Shown: positions 9,985 to 20,846, counted from the stretch's first letter. The stretch: DNA of 64,000 nucleotides from Symbiodinium natans (GCA_905221605.1 CAJNDS010001336.1:632473-696472), one strand, 5' to 3'. Notes: generated by a model not told the origin, from the sequence alone. Numbers and translations are program-made.

Positions 9985-10095
9985 ATGGGCCAGGCGACGC
10001 TCCCCCGACGATGGCGTAGCAGGACGCGCAGTGCGGCAGCGGCGAGTTTTCAACTGCCAGCGGCATTCGTGGGGCTGCGCGTGGAGGATTTTTGG
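9985..10095. other. GC-rich exon-like island, frame unresolved
   Basis: Open in several frames on both strands (minus: PLPHCASCYAIVGGASPGP; plus: MGQATLPRRWRSRTRSAAAA). Heptamers flank both sides. It resembles the other exon islands, but strand and frame cannot be chosen. Confidence 0.3.
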
Positions 10096-10587
10096 GTTTA
10101 GGGTTTAGGGTTTAGGGTTTTGGGTTTAGGGTTTGGGGTTTAGGGTTTAGGGTTTAGGGTTTAGCTTTTAGGGCTTCGGGCTGTTTCGGGACCCCAGTGA
10201 ACGTAAAACTTCAAACTTTTGTGGCCCAGATCGCCAGCTAAAGCTTGGACCTCATGTGGAACCCTAAACCCGAAACCCTAAACCCCAAACCCCAAACCCG
10301 AAACCCGAAACCCTAAACCCTAAACCCGAAAACCTGAACCCTAAACCCTGCTGTTGGCCTTTCTTGTGGGCATTGCGAGCCCCAGAACTGCCAGGCAATG
10401 GGCGCAGGGGAGGGCTTGAGATAGGGCTGAGGGTTTCTAGGGTTGAGGGCTTCTAGGGTTTAGGGTTTGGGATTGAGGGTTTGGTTTAGGGCTTGGGGTC
10501 TAGGGTTTGGGGAAGACGGTGTAGGGTTACCTTCTTAAACTCTAAACCCTAAACCCTAAACCCTAAACCCTAAACCCTTCAGCCCCT

Positions 10588-10672
10588 CAGACCCCCATGA
10601 TCCCGGTCCCTCTCGCGGCCTCGATCTTCCTCCGGCCGCTCAGCGATTCCTTGCAGTGACACATAGCAGACC
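10588..10672 (-). CDS. exon-like island, charged protein
   Basis: Minus strand reads VCYVSLQGIAERPEEDRGRE then RDRDHG. A CTGCAAG|G acceptor-like site lies inside. The RE/RD-rich tail resembles low-complexity linkers of nuclear proteins, but no family can be claimed. Confidence 0.4.
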
Positions 10673-11124
10673 CTCCCAGCGTGCAGTACAGGGTGTAGGG
10701 TTTAGGGTTTAGGGTTTAGGGTTTAGGGTTTAGGGTTCAGGGTTCAGGGTTCAGGGTTTAGGGTTAAGGGTTTAGGGCTTAGGGGCCTTCAAAATCCGAA
10801 TAGAGTTTTGGGGGGTTACTATGGTATAATCACTATGGTATCATTATAAAGAGAACACTATTGGTCATCATTCCGAGCCCTATAGTGCTATAGCAGTCGA
10901 AGCAACTACATCAGAAACCCTTATACTGCAACTTGCTGCAGGAACCCCAAACATACAAACAAAAAAGAACCCCAAACCCTAAGACCGTAAGTCCAAAAAA
11001 AATGCACTCAAGAATAGGATGCAACTCCAGTTGACTAGCTTTCGGTTTTTAGTTTAGGGTTTCGGGTTTAGGCCTATAGCCTGCAGCACCCTCAGATCCT
11101 TAGAAGGAGCCTGTGAAAAAAACC

Positions 11125-11192
11125 CTGCGAAGCCCCTGGCTGGGGCCAGGGCCGAAGTCGAGCAAGTCGGCGTAAACCATGTCCTCAGGGGG
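11125..11192 (-). CDS. exon-like island, protein unknown
   Basis: Minus strand reads SPPEDMVYADLLDFGPGPSQ then GLR. Acidic, with balanced composition and no repeat character. Flanks are heptamers and an AT-rich stretch. No family recognised. Confidence 0.5.
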
Positions 11193-11539
11193 AGAGGGTC
11201 TTTGTTGTGCTGGAGAAGGGTGATTCGGGTTTAGGGTTCAGTTTTAGGGTTTAGGGTGAGGACGGTCATTTTTGGTGGGTTCTGATTAGTATTATTTCGA
11301 TGGTGAGTACTGCTGCTACTACTATAGTGATTGTTGTCAGTATTGTGGTTGTTGTTGTTTTGGGCTCAGGATTACGGTTGTCGTTGCGAGGAAAACAGTA
11401 GCCTTATGGTCCCTACTGCCTCGGTCACTGTTATGGCCCATTTCGTGATTTCTGTGATTGTTATTCATTCCTGTGGCTATCATCTCGATGGCTACCGTTT
11501 GATGTTCGTACATGTTCGTACCACCCTAGGCGTCTCATC

Positions 11540-11640
11540 ATCTCTTTGGGGCTTTAGGGGCTTCAGGGGGCTTCAGGGGGCTTCAGGGGGTTTCAGGGGG
11601 CTTCAGGGGGCTTCAGGGGGCTTTAGGGGTTTTAGGGGCT
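11540..11640 (+). repeat. 10-mer TTCAGGGGGC array
   Basis: Eight or so copies of GGGGGCTTCA-type units, a decamer relative of the telomere heptamer. The preceding plus-strand frame from 11331 is partly repeat translation. Confidence 0.85.
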
Positions 11641-11747
11641 TTAAGGGTTTTTAAGGGCTTTGAAGGGGGCTTAGGGGCTTCGAAGGGTGTAGCCCTAAAC
11701 CCTAAACCCTAAACCCGAAACCCTAAACCCTAAACCCTTTAAACCCT

Positions 11748-11814
11748 CCAGATGCCGCCGCGGGTCGTGCTCATGTCCTGCTCCAGTCGGCGCCGTGCCT
11801 GCCGCAGTGGGCCT
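11748..11814 (-). CDS. exon-like island, basic helical peptide
   Basis: Minus strand after CTTGCAG|A reads GPLRQARRRLEQDMSTTRGG then IWR. Charged, helix-like, with a good acceptor. A second frame is also open, so the frame is not certain. Confidence 0.4.
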
Positions 11815-11835
11815 CTGCAAGCGCGGAAGCCCCCA

Positions 11836-11980
11836 GGGTTTAGGGTTTAGGGTTTAGGGTTTAGGGTTTAGGGTTTAGGGTCTAGGGTTTAGGGTTTAGG
11901 GTTTAAGGTTTAGGGTTTAGGGTTTAGGGTTTAGGGTTTAGGGTTTAGGGTTTAGGGTTTAGGGTTTAGGGTTTAGGGTT
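11836..11980 (+). repeat. TTTAGGG array, about 20 units
   Basis: Near-perfect, with single GTCTAGG and TTTAAGG variants. A further array of the same type lies at 12190-12280. Confidence 0.95.
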
Positions 11981-12034
11981 AACTCGAAACCCCCGTATAG
12001 CTGCAGCTCCCTTTTTGAGGAAGACCTTTTTTAC

Positions 12035-12074
12035 CTTTTGAGGGCTCCGCAAGCAAGTCCCAGCAAAGCACGTG
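12035..12074 (-). CDS. exon-like island, protein unknown
   Basis: Minus strand reads HVLCWDLLAEPSK and ends at a textbook donor G|GTAAAA. The acceptor side runs into heptamers. Short, but the donor is convincing. Confidence 0.4.
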
Positions 12075-12344
12075 AGGGTTGAGGGCTCAATTACGGGTTG
12101 AGAGCGGCGCTTGCAGGTTTGTACAGGGTTGCAATGCCGGCTTATAAAGGATTAGAGGGGTGACAAGGATGTAAAATCTTAATGAGGGGTTTTAGGGTTT
12201 AGGGTTTAGGGTTTAGGGCTTAGGGTTTAGGGTTTAGGGTTTAGGGTTTAGGGTTTAGGGTTTAGGGTTTAGGGTTTAGGGGAATTGGGGTATCGGCTCA
12301 GGGGCTTTTGCGCGGCTTGGAAGCGGTTTGGGGCTTAGGGGTTT

Positions 12345-12418
12345 CTAAAAGTTGGAAAAAGGCCTGGTGCTTCAGTGCTTCAAAGGGGTTGATGACGAAG
12401 GAGTTGTATAAAAGATTT
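12345..12418 (-). CDS. exon-like island, hydrophobic helical peptide
   Basis: Minus strand reads NLLYNSFVINPFEALKHQAF then FQLLETPK. Amphipathic and free of repeat character. The motif resembles the end of several alpha-helical families, but none can be asserted. Confidence 0.5.
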
Positions 12419-12804
12419 GGGATTTTGATTTAGGGTTGTTTGGGGTTTCTTTGGTGTTGGGGTGGGGTGGGGGGGGGAGCTTTAGAAGGGTTTCTAAGGG
12501 TTTTGGGTCTATTTAGGGCCATAAATTCATGGCAGCCCGGAACTCCAAAAACCCCTAAACTCCAAAAACCCAAAACCCTAAGCCCTAAAATCTGCGCCCT
12601 AGGGTTTAGGGTTTAGGGTTTAGGGTTTGGGGTTTAGGGTTTGGGGTTTAGGGTCTAGGGGAACCCTGAAACCCAGAAACCCCAAAGAAACGTCTTGAAC
12701 AATCATCTAGGGGTGGTACCTTTGGACCCTCGGGGTTGTACCCTTGGGGTTTTGGGGTGTTGATGGTATACAGGCCTGTTAGGAGTATGTTAAGGGGAAC
12801 CTTT

Positions 12805-13040
12805 AGGGGTACAAGCTCAGGGAGTGCGAGTCGTAATCCCTTGAATCATCAAGCGCTTCAGCAATGAAGCTAGTCATGCGATCTTCGTAAGGAGGTTCTC
12901 TGCGTGGCATGGTACCTGCATGGCCCGCAATTCTGGGTGGCGAGGTCAAGCTCGCTTGGCGTTTGTTGCCCCATGCCGTCCACCTCACCTGGAAGTCCAC
13001 AGCCTCGAAACCCGGAAGGGACCAGCAGAACCCTCAGAGC
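12805..13040 (-). CDS. exon-like island(s), protein unknown
   Basis: Right part reads VDGMGQQTPSELDLATQNCG then PCR, ending at TGCAG|GTACC, a possible donor. The left part, in another frame, reads REPPYEDRMTSFIAEALDDS then RDYDSHSL. They may be two exons or a frameshifted copy of one. There are also open plus frames, but the minus peptides look more natural. Confidence 0.45.
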
Positions 13041-13371
13041 CGCCCCGTGGAAGCTGCCGCGTGCAACTTGGGGGGTCAATTTCTATGGGGTCTGGAGCGT
13101 TGAGGGGTCGAGGGCTGCCCCGCATCCCTATTCTCCCCCTCTTAACGCACTCAAGAAAGTCATGCAACCTCCGCGTTGCACAAGAACTTATCCTTCATAA
13201 AGGCCGGTGGTCTCTTTATCTGTTACCCTTATAACTTTTAACAGCCCCTAGATACCCTCTAAAAGGAACCCCCTACAAAGCAGAAGCCCTGCCGAAAGAG
13301 GCCACCAACCAATATAACTTATCCTCTAATCGCTCAACTCCTAAACCTAGGCTGGCCAGTAACCTAGGCTT

Positions 13372-13389
13372 AAAAAGGGTACCCTTTTT
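13372..13389. repeat. 18-bp perfect palindrome AAAAAGGGTACCCTTTTT
   Basis: Self-complementary, in AT-richer DNA between heptamer zones. A second related hairpin arm (AAAAAGGGAAAAAGGG) lies about 40 bp to the right. It may be the core of a decayed inverted-repeat element. Confidence 0.7.
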
Positions 13390-13539
13390 TGCTTAAAGGG
13401 GTTTATGAGGGAACCTAAACCCCCCAAAAAGGGAAAAAGGGTACTACTGGGCATCCTAGAAACCCACCTTAAATCCACCCTTCCCGCGTCGAGGTCCCAA
13501 CTCAGAGGGAATCACTGAACCCATGGCCCCGATGGATTA

Positions 13540-13692
13540 GGGTTTAGGGTTTAGGGTTCAGGGTTTGGGGTTTAGGGTTTAGGGGTTAGGGGTTTAGGGT
13601 TTAGGGGTTTAGGGGTTTAGGGGTTTAGGGTTTAGGGTTTAGGGCTTAGGGTTTAGGGTTTAGGGTTTAGGGTTTAGGGTTTAGGGTTTAGG
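13540..13692 (+). repeat. TTTAGGG array with mixed 7- and 8-mers
   Basis: Heptamers interleaved with GGGGTTTA octamers, the pattern expected from slippage on a telomere-type unit. Confidence 0.9.
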
Positions 13693-13736
13693 GCTTACCC
13701 CACAACCCTGGACACGAAACACCCCCGTGAGCCGAA

Positions 13737-13818
13737 GCTTGCCTGAACATCGACTTCTTCGTCTTTCGCTTCGGCGCAGGCGGAGCTTCTCGGCAGGGTT
13801 GGGCAGGTTCGCAAGCTG
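13737..13818 (-). CDS. exon-like island, basic peptide
   Basis: Minus strand reads QLANLPNPAEKLRLRRSERR then RSRCSGK. Strongly basic. The plus strand is also open (NIDFFVFRFGAGGASRQGW). Uncertain strand. Confidence 0.3.
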
Positions 13819-14053
13819 AGGGTTTTAAGGTGCAGGGTCTACCCTAAACCCTAAACCCTAAACCCTCACGACACATTTGGCAGAATACACTGGCTCTCCA
13901 GTCCTGGGAGCCATGGTTCATGCGGGTAGAGGGGCTTTCGCCGTGTGCGCATACTCTAGGGGCCTTAACAATTAGAATAGGGTCTTGGGGGTTATTCTCG
14001 TCTATTCTGTTAGTAATTATTCTGCCCCCCTATATTATGTCTAAACCCTATAT

Positions 14054-14155
14054 GGGGGTTTACGATAATGGGGGGTACCTTAATGGGGTCCTTTTTACAA
14101 GGGGATCCGACTATTTGGAGGGGCTATATTTGGGGTCCAGAGTTTTCGTAAACCC
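14054..14155. mobile_element. MITE-like element, family M2, full copy
   Basis: Starts GGGGGTTTACGATAAT and ends AGTTTTCGTAAACCC, giving terminal inverted repeats of about 15 bp. The interior GGGGTCC and GGGGATCC blocks are shared with the copy at 62.06 kb. The TIR itself begins with telomere-like GGGTTTA. Confidence 0.65.
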
Positions 14156-14341
14156 TAGACCCTAAACCCTAAATCCACATGTAACTCATGTAGGGCAGCC
14201 TCTCAACCAGGAGTTCCGCGTAATTGTTTATTCTTTTGAGCTCCCGAAATCTTCCGACATTCTCGAGTCCACCCAAGAGGACCCCAAAACTTTAAGAAAT
14301 CTTGCAGAACCCTATGGGAACCACAAGAACCCTAAACCCTA

Positions 14342-14725
14342 AGCCCTAAATCCAAAACCCTAAAACCCTAAAACCCTAAAACCCTAAAACCCTAAAACCC
14401 TAAAACCCTAAAACCCTAAAACCCTAAAACCCTAAAACCCTAAAACCCTAAAACCCTAAAACCCTAAAACCCTAAAACCCTAAAACCCTAAAACCCTTAA
14501 AACCCTAAAACCCTAAAACCCTAAAACCCTAAAACCCTAAAACCCTAAAACCCTAAAACCCTAAAACCCTAAAACCCCCTAAAACCCTAAAACCCTAAAA
14601 CCCTAAAACCCTAAAACCCTAAAACCCTAAAACCCTAAAACCCTAAAACCCTAAAACCCTAAAACCCTAAAACCCTAAAACCCTAAGCCCTAAATCCAAA
14701 ACCCTAAAACCCTAAAACCCCTTCA
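14342..14725 (-). repeat. 8-mer CCCTAAAA array, about 45 units
   Basis: A homogeneous octamer array with one 9-mer and one 10-mer interruption. The sequence CCCTAAGCCCTAAATCC occurs at both ends, so the array is flanked by a short direct repeat. Octamers of this purity are rare elsewhere in the window. Confidence 0.95.
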
Positions 14726-15210
14726 ACCCCGAACCCCGCTTCGGGTTTGAGGGTTCTGGGCTTACAGCAGGCCTCCTGCACTCGTGTTTGCCGGGAGAAC
14801 GGGGCGGCTCGGGTGTTTGCCGCCCGTCTGCTGCACAATGCGCCTTGCACAGACTTCGGGTTTAAGGCTGTGCCCTAAACCCGAAACCCGAATCCCTAAA
14901 CCCTCAACCCTAAGCCCTAAACCCTAAACCCAACATGGTTTAGAGTTTAGGGCTTAGGGCTGAGGGTTTGAGGTTTAGGGGTCTTGGCCAGCAATCTGGG
15001 GGAAGCTGCAGTCAAGCACGCCCGATGAAGCCACGAAAGATTTGGAGTTTATAGGGTTTAGGGCTTAGGGCTTCGGGCTTAGGGCTTAGGGTTTCGGGTT
15101 TAGGGTTGAGGGTTTAGGGGTGAGGGTTTAGGGGTTAGGGTTTAGGCTTTAGGGTTTGGGGTATACCCTCCAGCCCCAAGAGACATCAGCTCCTAACCTA
15201 GGGCTCATGC

Positions 15211-15267
15211 TTGGCAGTGCATGGCCAGATCGTCAGTGCCCTCGACAGGGTTGTGGTACGTATGGAA
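15211..15267 (-). CDS. exon-like island, protein unknown
   Basis: Minus strand reads FHTYHNPVEGTDDLAMHCQ and is followed by CAA|GCATGA, a GC donor of the kind used in dinoflagellates. The peptide is non-repetitive and looks genuine. No family recognised. Confidence 0.5.
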
Positions 15268-15465
15268 AACTCCCTACCCTAAACCCTAACCCTAAACCCC
15301 AACACCCTGAACCCTGAACCCTGAACCCTGAACCCTGAACCCTGAACCCTGAACCCTGACCCTAAACCCCAACACCCTAAACCCCCAAGCACCCCCAACC
15401 CTGAGTACCCAACAGGTAGGGTTTGGGGGCACCTAAACACCTAAACCCGTAACCCCCTACGGCCC

Positions 15466-15660
15466 TAACCCCTGAACCTCTAATGTACCTCCAAGTGCTT
15501 GGAGGTTCATGGTACTCATTAACCAATTAGAACTGTATTTATAACTGTACTTACAGCCATATTAGGGCACTTAAGGGGCTTATAAGTGGGCTATAAGTAC
15601 AGCTATAACTCCCTGAACCCTAACCCTAAACCCTGAACCTCTGGTGTACCTCCAAGTAGT
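15466..15660. repeat. direct repeat around an AT-richer spacer
   Basis: CCTGAACCTCT..TGTACCTCCAAGT occurs at about 15470-15494 and again at about 15629-15653. The left copy continues into a small hairpin (ACCTCCAAGTGCTTGGAGGT). The spacer contains CCCTAA units. This is the same duplication-around-repeat layout as at 3.1 kb. Confidence 0.6.
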
Positions 15661-16459
15661 GCTTTGAGACGGCTCGCCTGCGCCGCCGTCGCTCTCCAGC
15701 CATCTCCAATTCCTGTAAGGGGGTGGCTTCTTTCGGCGGGCTTTGGGCTTAAGGTTTAGGGGTTAGGGCTTAGGGTTTAGGGTTTTGGGTTTAGGGAAGG
15801 AAGGCCGGAGTGTCCAGTAGCAATTCCAGTCTTGCAGCCACTGCCCTGAAACCTAAACCCTAAACCCCAAAACCTAAAACCCTCAAAGGGGTGCAAGAGC
15901 TCTGCCATAAGGGCGATAAAAAGATGGCCCGCAAGCCCTACGTTTCGAGTCATGAGACCATGCTACAGCCAAGTTGGCAGGGTCCTTGAGGCTGCGCACA
16001 CTCCGCCTTGGAAGAGAACCCCCAGCTTGGGGTGAAGAGTTCAGGGCTCAGGTTTGAGGGAGGGTTGAGGGGTTTGTGGTGGAGGGTTGAGATAGAGTTC
16101 AGGGCTCAGGGCGTTGAGCAAAAGAAAGCCCTAAACCCTAAACCCTAAACCCCAGATGTCGAGCTTAGAGGGCCGTCGGGCACTCCTGAACCCCCTCCAG
16201 TAGGGTTTAGGGTTTAGGGTTTGGGTTGAGGGTTGAGGGTTTAGGGTTTAAGGTTCAGGGTTCAGGGGCCAGGGTTCAGGGTTCAGGGTTTAGGGTTTAG
16301 GGTGCAGGGTTTAGGGTGCAGGGTTTAGGGTTTACTTGATCGGCCTCTGTGAGAAGAGGCTCACAAACCCTAAAGCTCTGTTTTAAAAACGGTTTTAGGG
16401 TTTAGGGTTTAGGGTGTAGGGTTTAGGGTTTAGGGTTTAGTGTTTAGGGTTCAATCGCC

Positions 16460-16870
16460 ATGTCTGGCACGTGTTTCTCGAGAGAGCTCATCAAGAGGCT
16501 CACTGCCCATCCCTGGCATTTGCTAAGCTTGGCCGTGTCTTCATGAGTGAGGGGACAAGAACTTCTTTTCCTTCAGCTTGGCGTTTTACGTGTTCCCCAA
16601 AGCCCAATTGCACAAGCCACCGTGACGATCTCGCGGTGCCCCGTCATTTCCCGACACCGACACCGAACATGTGATCTTGGATCTGGGGTATCCCTTGAGG
16701 CCAACGTGGTCAGGTTCTTGATGAGGATCGCAGTTGGTTTGGCCGTAAATCCCACTCTCTTCAGGACTTCGACAAGGGAGGCTTTTGGGCACAGCGCCAC
16801 TCCTCCTGATGGGCCCCAGTGTTGGTGGGGGATGGAAGCAGCATTCCGGCCCGCGGGGCTTAGAGGGTGT
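16460..16870 (-). CDS. hypothetical fragment, possibly mobile element
   Basis: Unique block open for 75 codons on the minus strand (16573-16800), with KASLVEVLKRVGFTAKPTA then ILIKNLTTLASRDTPDP. An overlapping plus frame is open for 115 codons. Size and style fit the gag-like debris elsewhere, but no motif settles it. Confidence 0.3.
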
Positions 16871-16914
16871 AGGGCTCAGGGTTTTAGGGCTTAGAGGCTT
16901 AGAGTTCCCTAAGT

Positions 16915-17420
16915 AGGCTCCCTAAACCCCAAACCCCAAAACCCCCAAACCCCAAGAACCCAAAACCCCCAAACCCAAAACCCAAAACCCCAAACCCCAA
17001 ACCCCAAACCCCAAGAACCCCAAACCCTAAAAACACCAAACCCCAAACACTCAAACACTGAACCCCAACCCTAAACGCTGAACCCTGAACCCCTAGCCCG
17101 AAACCCCACACCCTTAGCCTAAACCCCAAACCCAAAACCCCAAACCCTAAACCCCAAACCCGAAACCCCAAACAATAAACGCTAAACCCTAAACCCCAAA
17201 CACCAAACCAAACCCCAAACCCTAAACCCCAAACCCTAAACCCCAAACCCCAAACCCTAAACCCCAAACCCTAAACGCTGAACCCTAAACCCCAAACCCG
17301 TAGCCCTAAACCCCAAACCCCAAACCCTAAACCCCAAACCCGAAACCCCAAACCCTAAACCCCAAACCCGAAACTCAAAACCCCAAACCCGAAACCCCAA
17401 ACCCTAAACCGCATGCGGCC
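16915..17420. repeat. CCCCAAA/CCCTAAA mixed tract, 500 bp
   Basis: Heptamers dominated by CCCCAAA. It yields long spurious GFGVWGLGF translations on the minus strand. A complementary GGGGTTT tract lies at 17595-17735, followed by a G-rich GGGGGGCAG tract to 17895. Confidence 0.95.
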
Positions 17421-18442
17421 GTGCCGCTTTCCGGGCACGAGGTACTGGGGATGCCTGGGGGGGGAGCAAAGAGTTGCCCGGATACCCCTTGGTTTGGTTT
17501 GGGGTTCAGGGGAAGCTTTTCCTAAACCGCAGATGGGGGCGTAGAACCTCGCTTGTTGTGTTTGGGAGGCGAGTAGAGTCCAGAATGGTAGACCTTGGGT
17601 TTGGTTTTGGGTTTGGGGTTTGGGGTTTGGGGTTTGGAGTTTGGAGTTTGGGGTTTGGGGTCTGGGGTTTGGAGTTTGGGGTTTGGGGTCTAGGGTCTGG
17701 GCTGTGGGGTCTGGGGTTTGGGGTTTCAGGGCTTTACCAGCTGCCGCGCACTTTGGGGAGGAGGGGCAAAGGGGGGAAGGGAGGCGGAGGGAGGAGGGGG
17801 GAAGGGGGGGGCAGGGGGCGGGCAGGGCAGGGGGGCAGCGGGGGGCGGGCAGGGCAGGGGGGCAGCGGGGGGCGGGGGCGGGGGGGGCAGGGGGGGGATA
17901 AAAAACACCAAATAACCCGAAAAAGGGAGAGATAGAAACCCTGAAGCAAGGAGGTTGGGTTAGAAAACCTTAAGCCCAAAACCCTACAAAAGCATGGGAA
18001 AGCCTGAGACAAACCCTGCAAAAAACACGAGGCCAGAAGGCGTCGGGCAGAAACCAATAGGTATGAGCGACCCTAGAAAACAACCCTTCACCCGAAACCC
18101 TGGGCGAGCTGCGGAAACCTTAAGACTAGGTTGCCCATTAACCCAGGTCCCTAAACCCTACACCCTAAGTTCTAAACCCTACACCCTGGGCAACAGCGTG
18201 TGCAGCCGAAAGCACGCAAACCTCCGTCGCAGATGCATGGATCCTGTTCCGAGGAACCTCAGCCGTTTCTTCAGGGGTTCGGGTTTGGGATTTAAGGTGT
18301 GGGTTTAGGGTTGAGGGTTTCGGGTTTGCGGTGTGGGTCTCGGGCTGAGGGTTCAGGATTTGTGGTGTGGGTTTAGGGGTGAGGGTTCTGGGCCTAGGGT
18401 AAGCGAAGGGCTTGGGTCATGGCAAATACCCTGAAGCCTAAC

Positions 18443-18905
18443 CTCTTGGGACTATGCGTAGGGTGAGGATTTCCTCAACCGCCCTCCGTTTCATGAGCTC
18501 CCACAGAGCGTCCCGGTTCACACGGGGCTATGCCTTCTCCATGTCGAAAAACGTGAGAATCACTGGCTCGCTTCCGCGCTTGCGAAGCTGACTTCCTCTG
18601 CGATGCGCCGACTGACCTGGAGGACGTCATCCACGCCCCGGTTCCGCCGGAAGCCTTGCTGTGTCTCATCCATATGAATGCTCCCGGAGAAGAGTTGCAA
18701 GCGGGCGGCTACGATTCTGGCGAGCACTTTTCCTCCGACGCTGAGCAGCGCAACGCCTCGCCATGTGCCTTTGTCAGACTTGGGCCCTTTGTGCTTCCAT
18801 AGCGGTATAACCAACGCCGCTGTCCACTGCGCGGGCCAGCCATCGGCCTCTGCGTTGGTCTCTGCGGTAGTTGCAGCCCGGCGCCTTGGAAAAGAAGCAT
18901 GAGTG
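18443..18905 (-). pseudogene. non-LTR retrotransposon reverse transcriptase, broken
   Basis: Minus strand reads DGWPAQWTAALVIPLWKHKG, then KVLARIVAARLQLF and DETQQGFRRNRGVDDVLQVS. This is the RT0-RT2 region of LINE-type RTs, with the Q-GFRxxRG motif. A +1 shift near 18558 then leads into LTFFDMEKA-stop-PRVNRDALWEL. That is RT motif A (D-M-E-K-A), in which the expected Tyr codon is TAG. The YxDD motif is absent because the copy stops at heptamer sequence. A dead fragment of a cytoplasmic/nuclear retroelement protein. Confidence 0.85.
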
Positions 18906-18974
18906 TTGGAGGTTCCAACAAAAAACCCTAAACCCTAAACCCTGAGCCCCCAACCCCCAAGGACTTAACGACCC

Positions 18975-19044
18975 TGAGCCACCGCAAGTGGCTTGTCATA
19001 GTCCGCTACAACAGCAATGATTGACACTGCTTGTTCAATATAGC
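18975..19044 (-). CDS. exon-like island, hydrophobic peptide
   Basis: Minus strand reads YIEQAVSIIAVVADYDKPLA then VAQ, ending near CAGG|GTCG. Very protein-like composition. It lies just upstream of the broken RT on the same strand, so it may be host exon or element. No family recognised. Confidence 0.5.
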
Positions 19045-19400
19045 CCCAAACCCGAAACCCTAAACCCTAAACCCTAAACCCTAAACCCTAAACCCTAAAC
19101 CCTAAACACCCAAACCTGACCCCCAAACCCTAAACCCCAAACCCTGCACCCTAAAACCGGTTGAGGGCTTAGAGGCACAAGACCTGGCGACGCGTGGTAA
19201 GCGGCAGCAGGATCCCAAGCACTAAGCAGGAAGCCTTGAACCAAAAAGCCCTGAACCCTTTAGGGTTTAAGGCTTAGGGCTTTGGGTTTAGGGTTTAATC
19301 TCCAGAAATCCTACTCTGCAAGCCCTAAACCCCATAAGGCACCCGGTCCTTAACAAAGACAACACAGTGAAGCCAAGACACGGGCTACATGAGACCCTAC

Positions 19401-19465
19401 ATCAGGGGGTGGTGATGAGTTCTCCAAATTCTTGAGCAGGTTCTCCGAGTCAGATGAGATTGCTC
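19401..19465 (-). CDS. exon-like island, possibly CEP76-like gene
   Basis: Minus strand between AAAAG|GA and GAT|GTAGGG reads AISSDSENLLKNLENSSPPP then D. It has a good donor. Its place in the CEP76-like gene rests only on strand and position, and the phase with the 19902 exon is not proven. Confidence 0.4.
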
Positions 19466-19669
19466 CTTTTGTTAAGGGTTTAGGGTTTAGGGTTGAGGGC
19501 TTTGGGTTTAGGGGTACCCCGTGGATCCCCCCTTAATTGGGGCTCAGGGTGTCCAGCCCAAAGCCCTGAAAGCCCTCGACACCTCCCTCCAAACACACAC
19601 CCCGCAGCCGTAAACCCTAAACCCTAAGCCCTAAACCTTAAGCCCTAAACCCAAACCCTGAGCCTCCAG

Positions 19670-19905
19670 ACAAAAACCCTAAACCTTAAACCCTAAGCCC
19701 TAAACCCTAAACCCTAAGCCCTCAGCCCTAAACCCTAAGCCCCCAGTCCAAACCCTAAACCTTCAAACCCTAAGCCCTTAGCCCCAAGCCCAAGCCCTAA
19801 ACCCCAAGCCCTAAACCCTAAACCCTCAACCCTAAACCCTAAACCCTAAACCCTAAACCCTAAGCTCTAAACCCTAAACCCCAAACCCTAAACCCTAAAA
19901 CAGGC
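19670..19905 (-). repeat. CCCTAAA/CCCTAAGC tract
   Basis: Mixed heptamers between the two neighbouring exon islands, i.e. intron filler on the minus-strand gene model. Confidence 0.85.
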
Positions 19906-19940
19906 GCGGGGAACGGCTCCCAGAAGCGCACGGTGCCATC
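19902..19940 (-). CDS. CEP76-like protein, exon with FWE motif
   Basis: 39 nt, 13 codons (DGTVRFWEPFPAP), between CCCTGGCAG|GAT and CCT|GTTTTAG, phase 0 at both ends. In CEP76 the transglutaminase-like domain has an HAW segment followed shortly by a (D)G-x-(I/V)-x-F-W-E segment, and this exon supplies that motif downstream of the HAW exon. A WD40 blade (DGTVRFWD) is the alternative reading. The match to CEP76 is from family knowledge and not from a search. Confidence 0.55.
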
Positions 19941-19984
19941 CTGCCAGGGGATTTGGGGTTTAGGGTTTAGGGTTTAGGGTTTAG

Positions 19985-20095
19985 GGCTAGGGGATTTGGG
20001 GTTTGTAGAGTTCAAGGCTTTTTGAGAGCTTTTGAGGTTTTGGGTTTAGGGTTAGGGGATTTGGGGTTTGTAGAGTTCAGCGCTTTTTGAGGGTT
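19985..20095 (+). repeat. tandem duplication of about 67 bp
   Basis: GGGGATTTGGGGTTTGTAGA and the following GTTCA..GCTTTTTGAG block occur twice in direct orientation with a few differences. Intron or spacer sequence. Confidence 0.75.
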
Positions 20096-20726
20096 TAGCC
20101 AAACCCCCTACACCCTAAAGCCCTTAACGGATGCCTTGGGTTTAGGGGCCTATGGCTGAGGCGGCAACGAAGACGAAATCGAGCATTCTCGACTAGAGGG
20201 CTCTGAGGGCTTGGCGTAAGAGAATTTTTTTGGGTAGGCCCAAGAATCCAATAAGGGGTCTTATGGTCATATCCCACAACAATGTAGGTTGGTGGTTTCT
20301 TAAGGTCGCTGCGTTGGGGGGGCGGAGGTGGGCTCTCGGGGGTGTTGTGGAGCGCGGGCGTTGGGGGGGGGGTTGAGCAGCTGCAAGCGCATGCCGGCGG
20401 TCCTCCTCAAACACCGCCACCTTCGAGGATATATTGGTTGAGGGTTGAGAGTTGCGGGTTGAGGGTTTAGGGTTGAGGGTTTAGGGTTTAGGGTGAGGGT
20501 ACAGACATTCTGGCAAGGCAATTGGCACGCAGTCTCAGGCAGGTTAGGGAGGGGTTCTCCAGTGCTTTCAGGCTTTGGGGCGTCTCGGGCTCTGGGCTGC
20601 ACACTTGTTTTCTTATGAGTTTGTGGTGGAAGGGTTCAGGGTTGGGGGGTTCAGGAATCAGGAGCTGGGGTTTGGGGTGTCTACGAAGCCCCTCAGCTGT
20701 TCTTCGAACCCCATTTAACCCCTGAC

Positions 20727-20794
20727 TTTACGGCCGCGGATGATGTGAAGTAGGGTTGCTCCTGCTGGCAGCCCGAGAGGCACCCCATGCATAC
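20727..20794 (-). CDS. exon-like island within the CEP76-like region
   Basis: Minus strand after CTGAAG|GT reads MHGVPLGLPAGATLLHIIRG then RK, and ends at AAA|GTCAGG. Boundaries look good. A second open frame exists (CMGCLSGCQQEQPYFTSSA). CEP76 proteins are not known to have an insert at this place, so it may be a lineage-specific insert, an unused island or another gene. Confidence 0.4.
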
Positions 20795-20846
20795 CTTCAG
20801 CAATCTTCATAAGAAATCCTGCATACGCTCAGCAAAACAAGAAAAT

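Noticed and set aside
14342-14725. CRISPR-like array
   Set aside because: Tandem repeats without unique spacers, in a eukaryotic context.
16899-17267. 122-codon GFGVWGLGF-rich protein
   Set aside because: Translation of CCCCAAA/CCCTAAA heptamers. The same holds for frames at 17474-17935 and 8247-8537.
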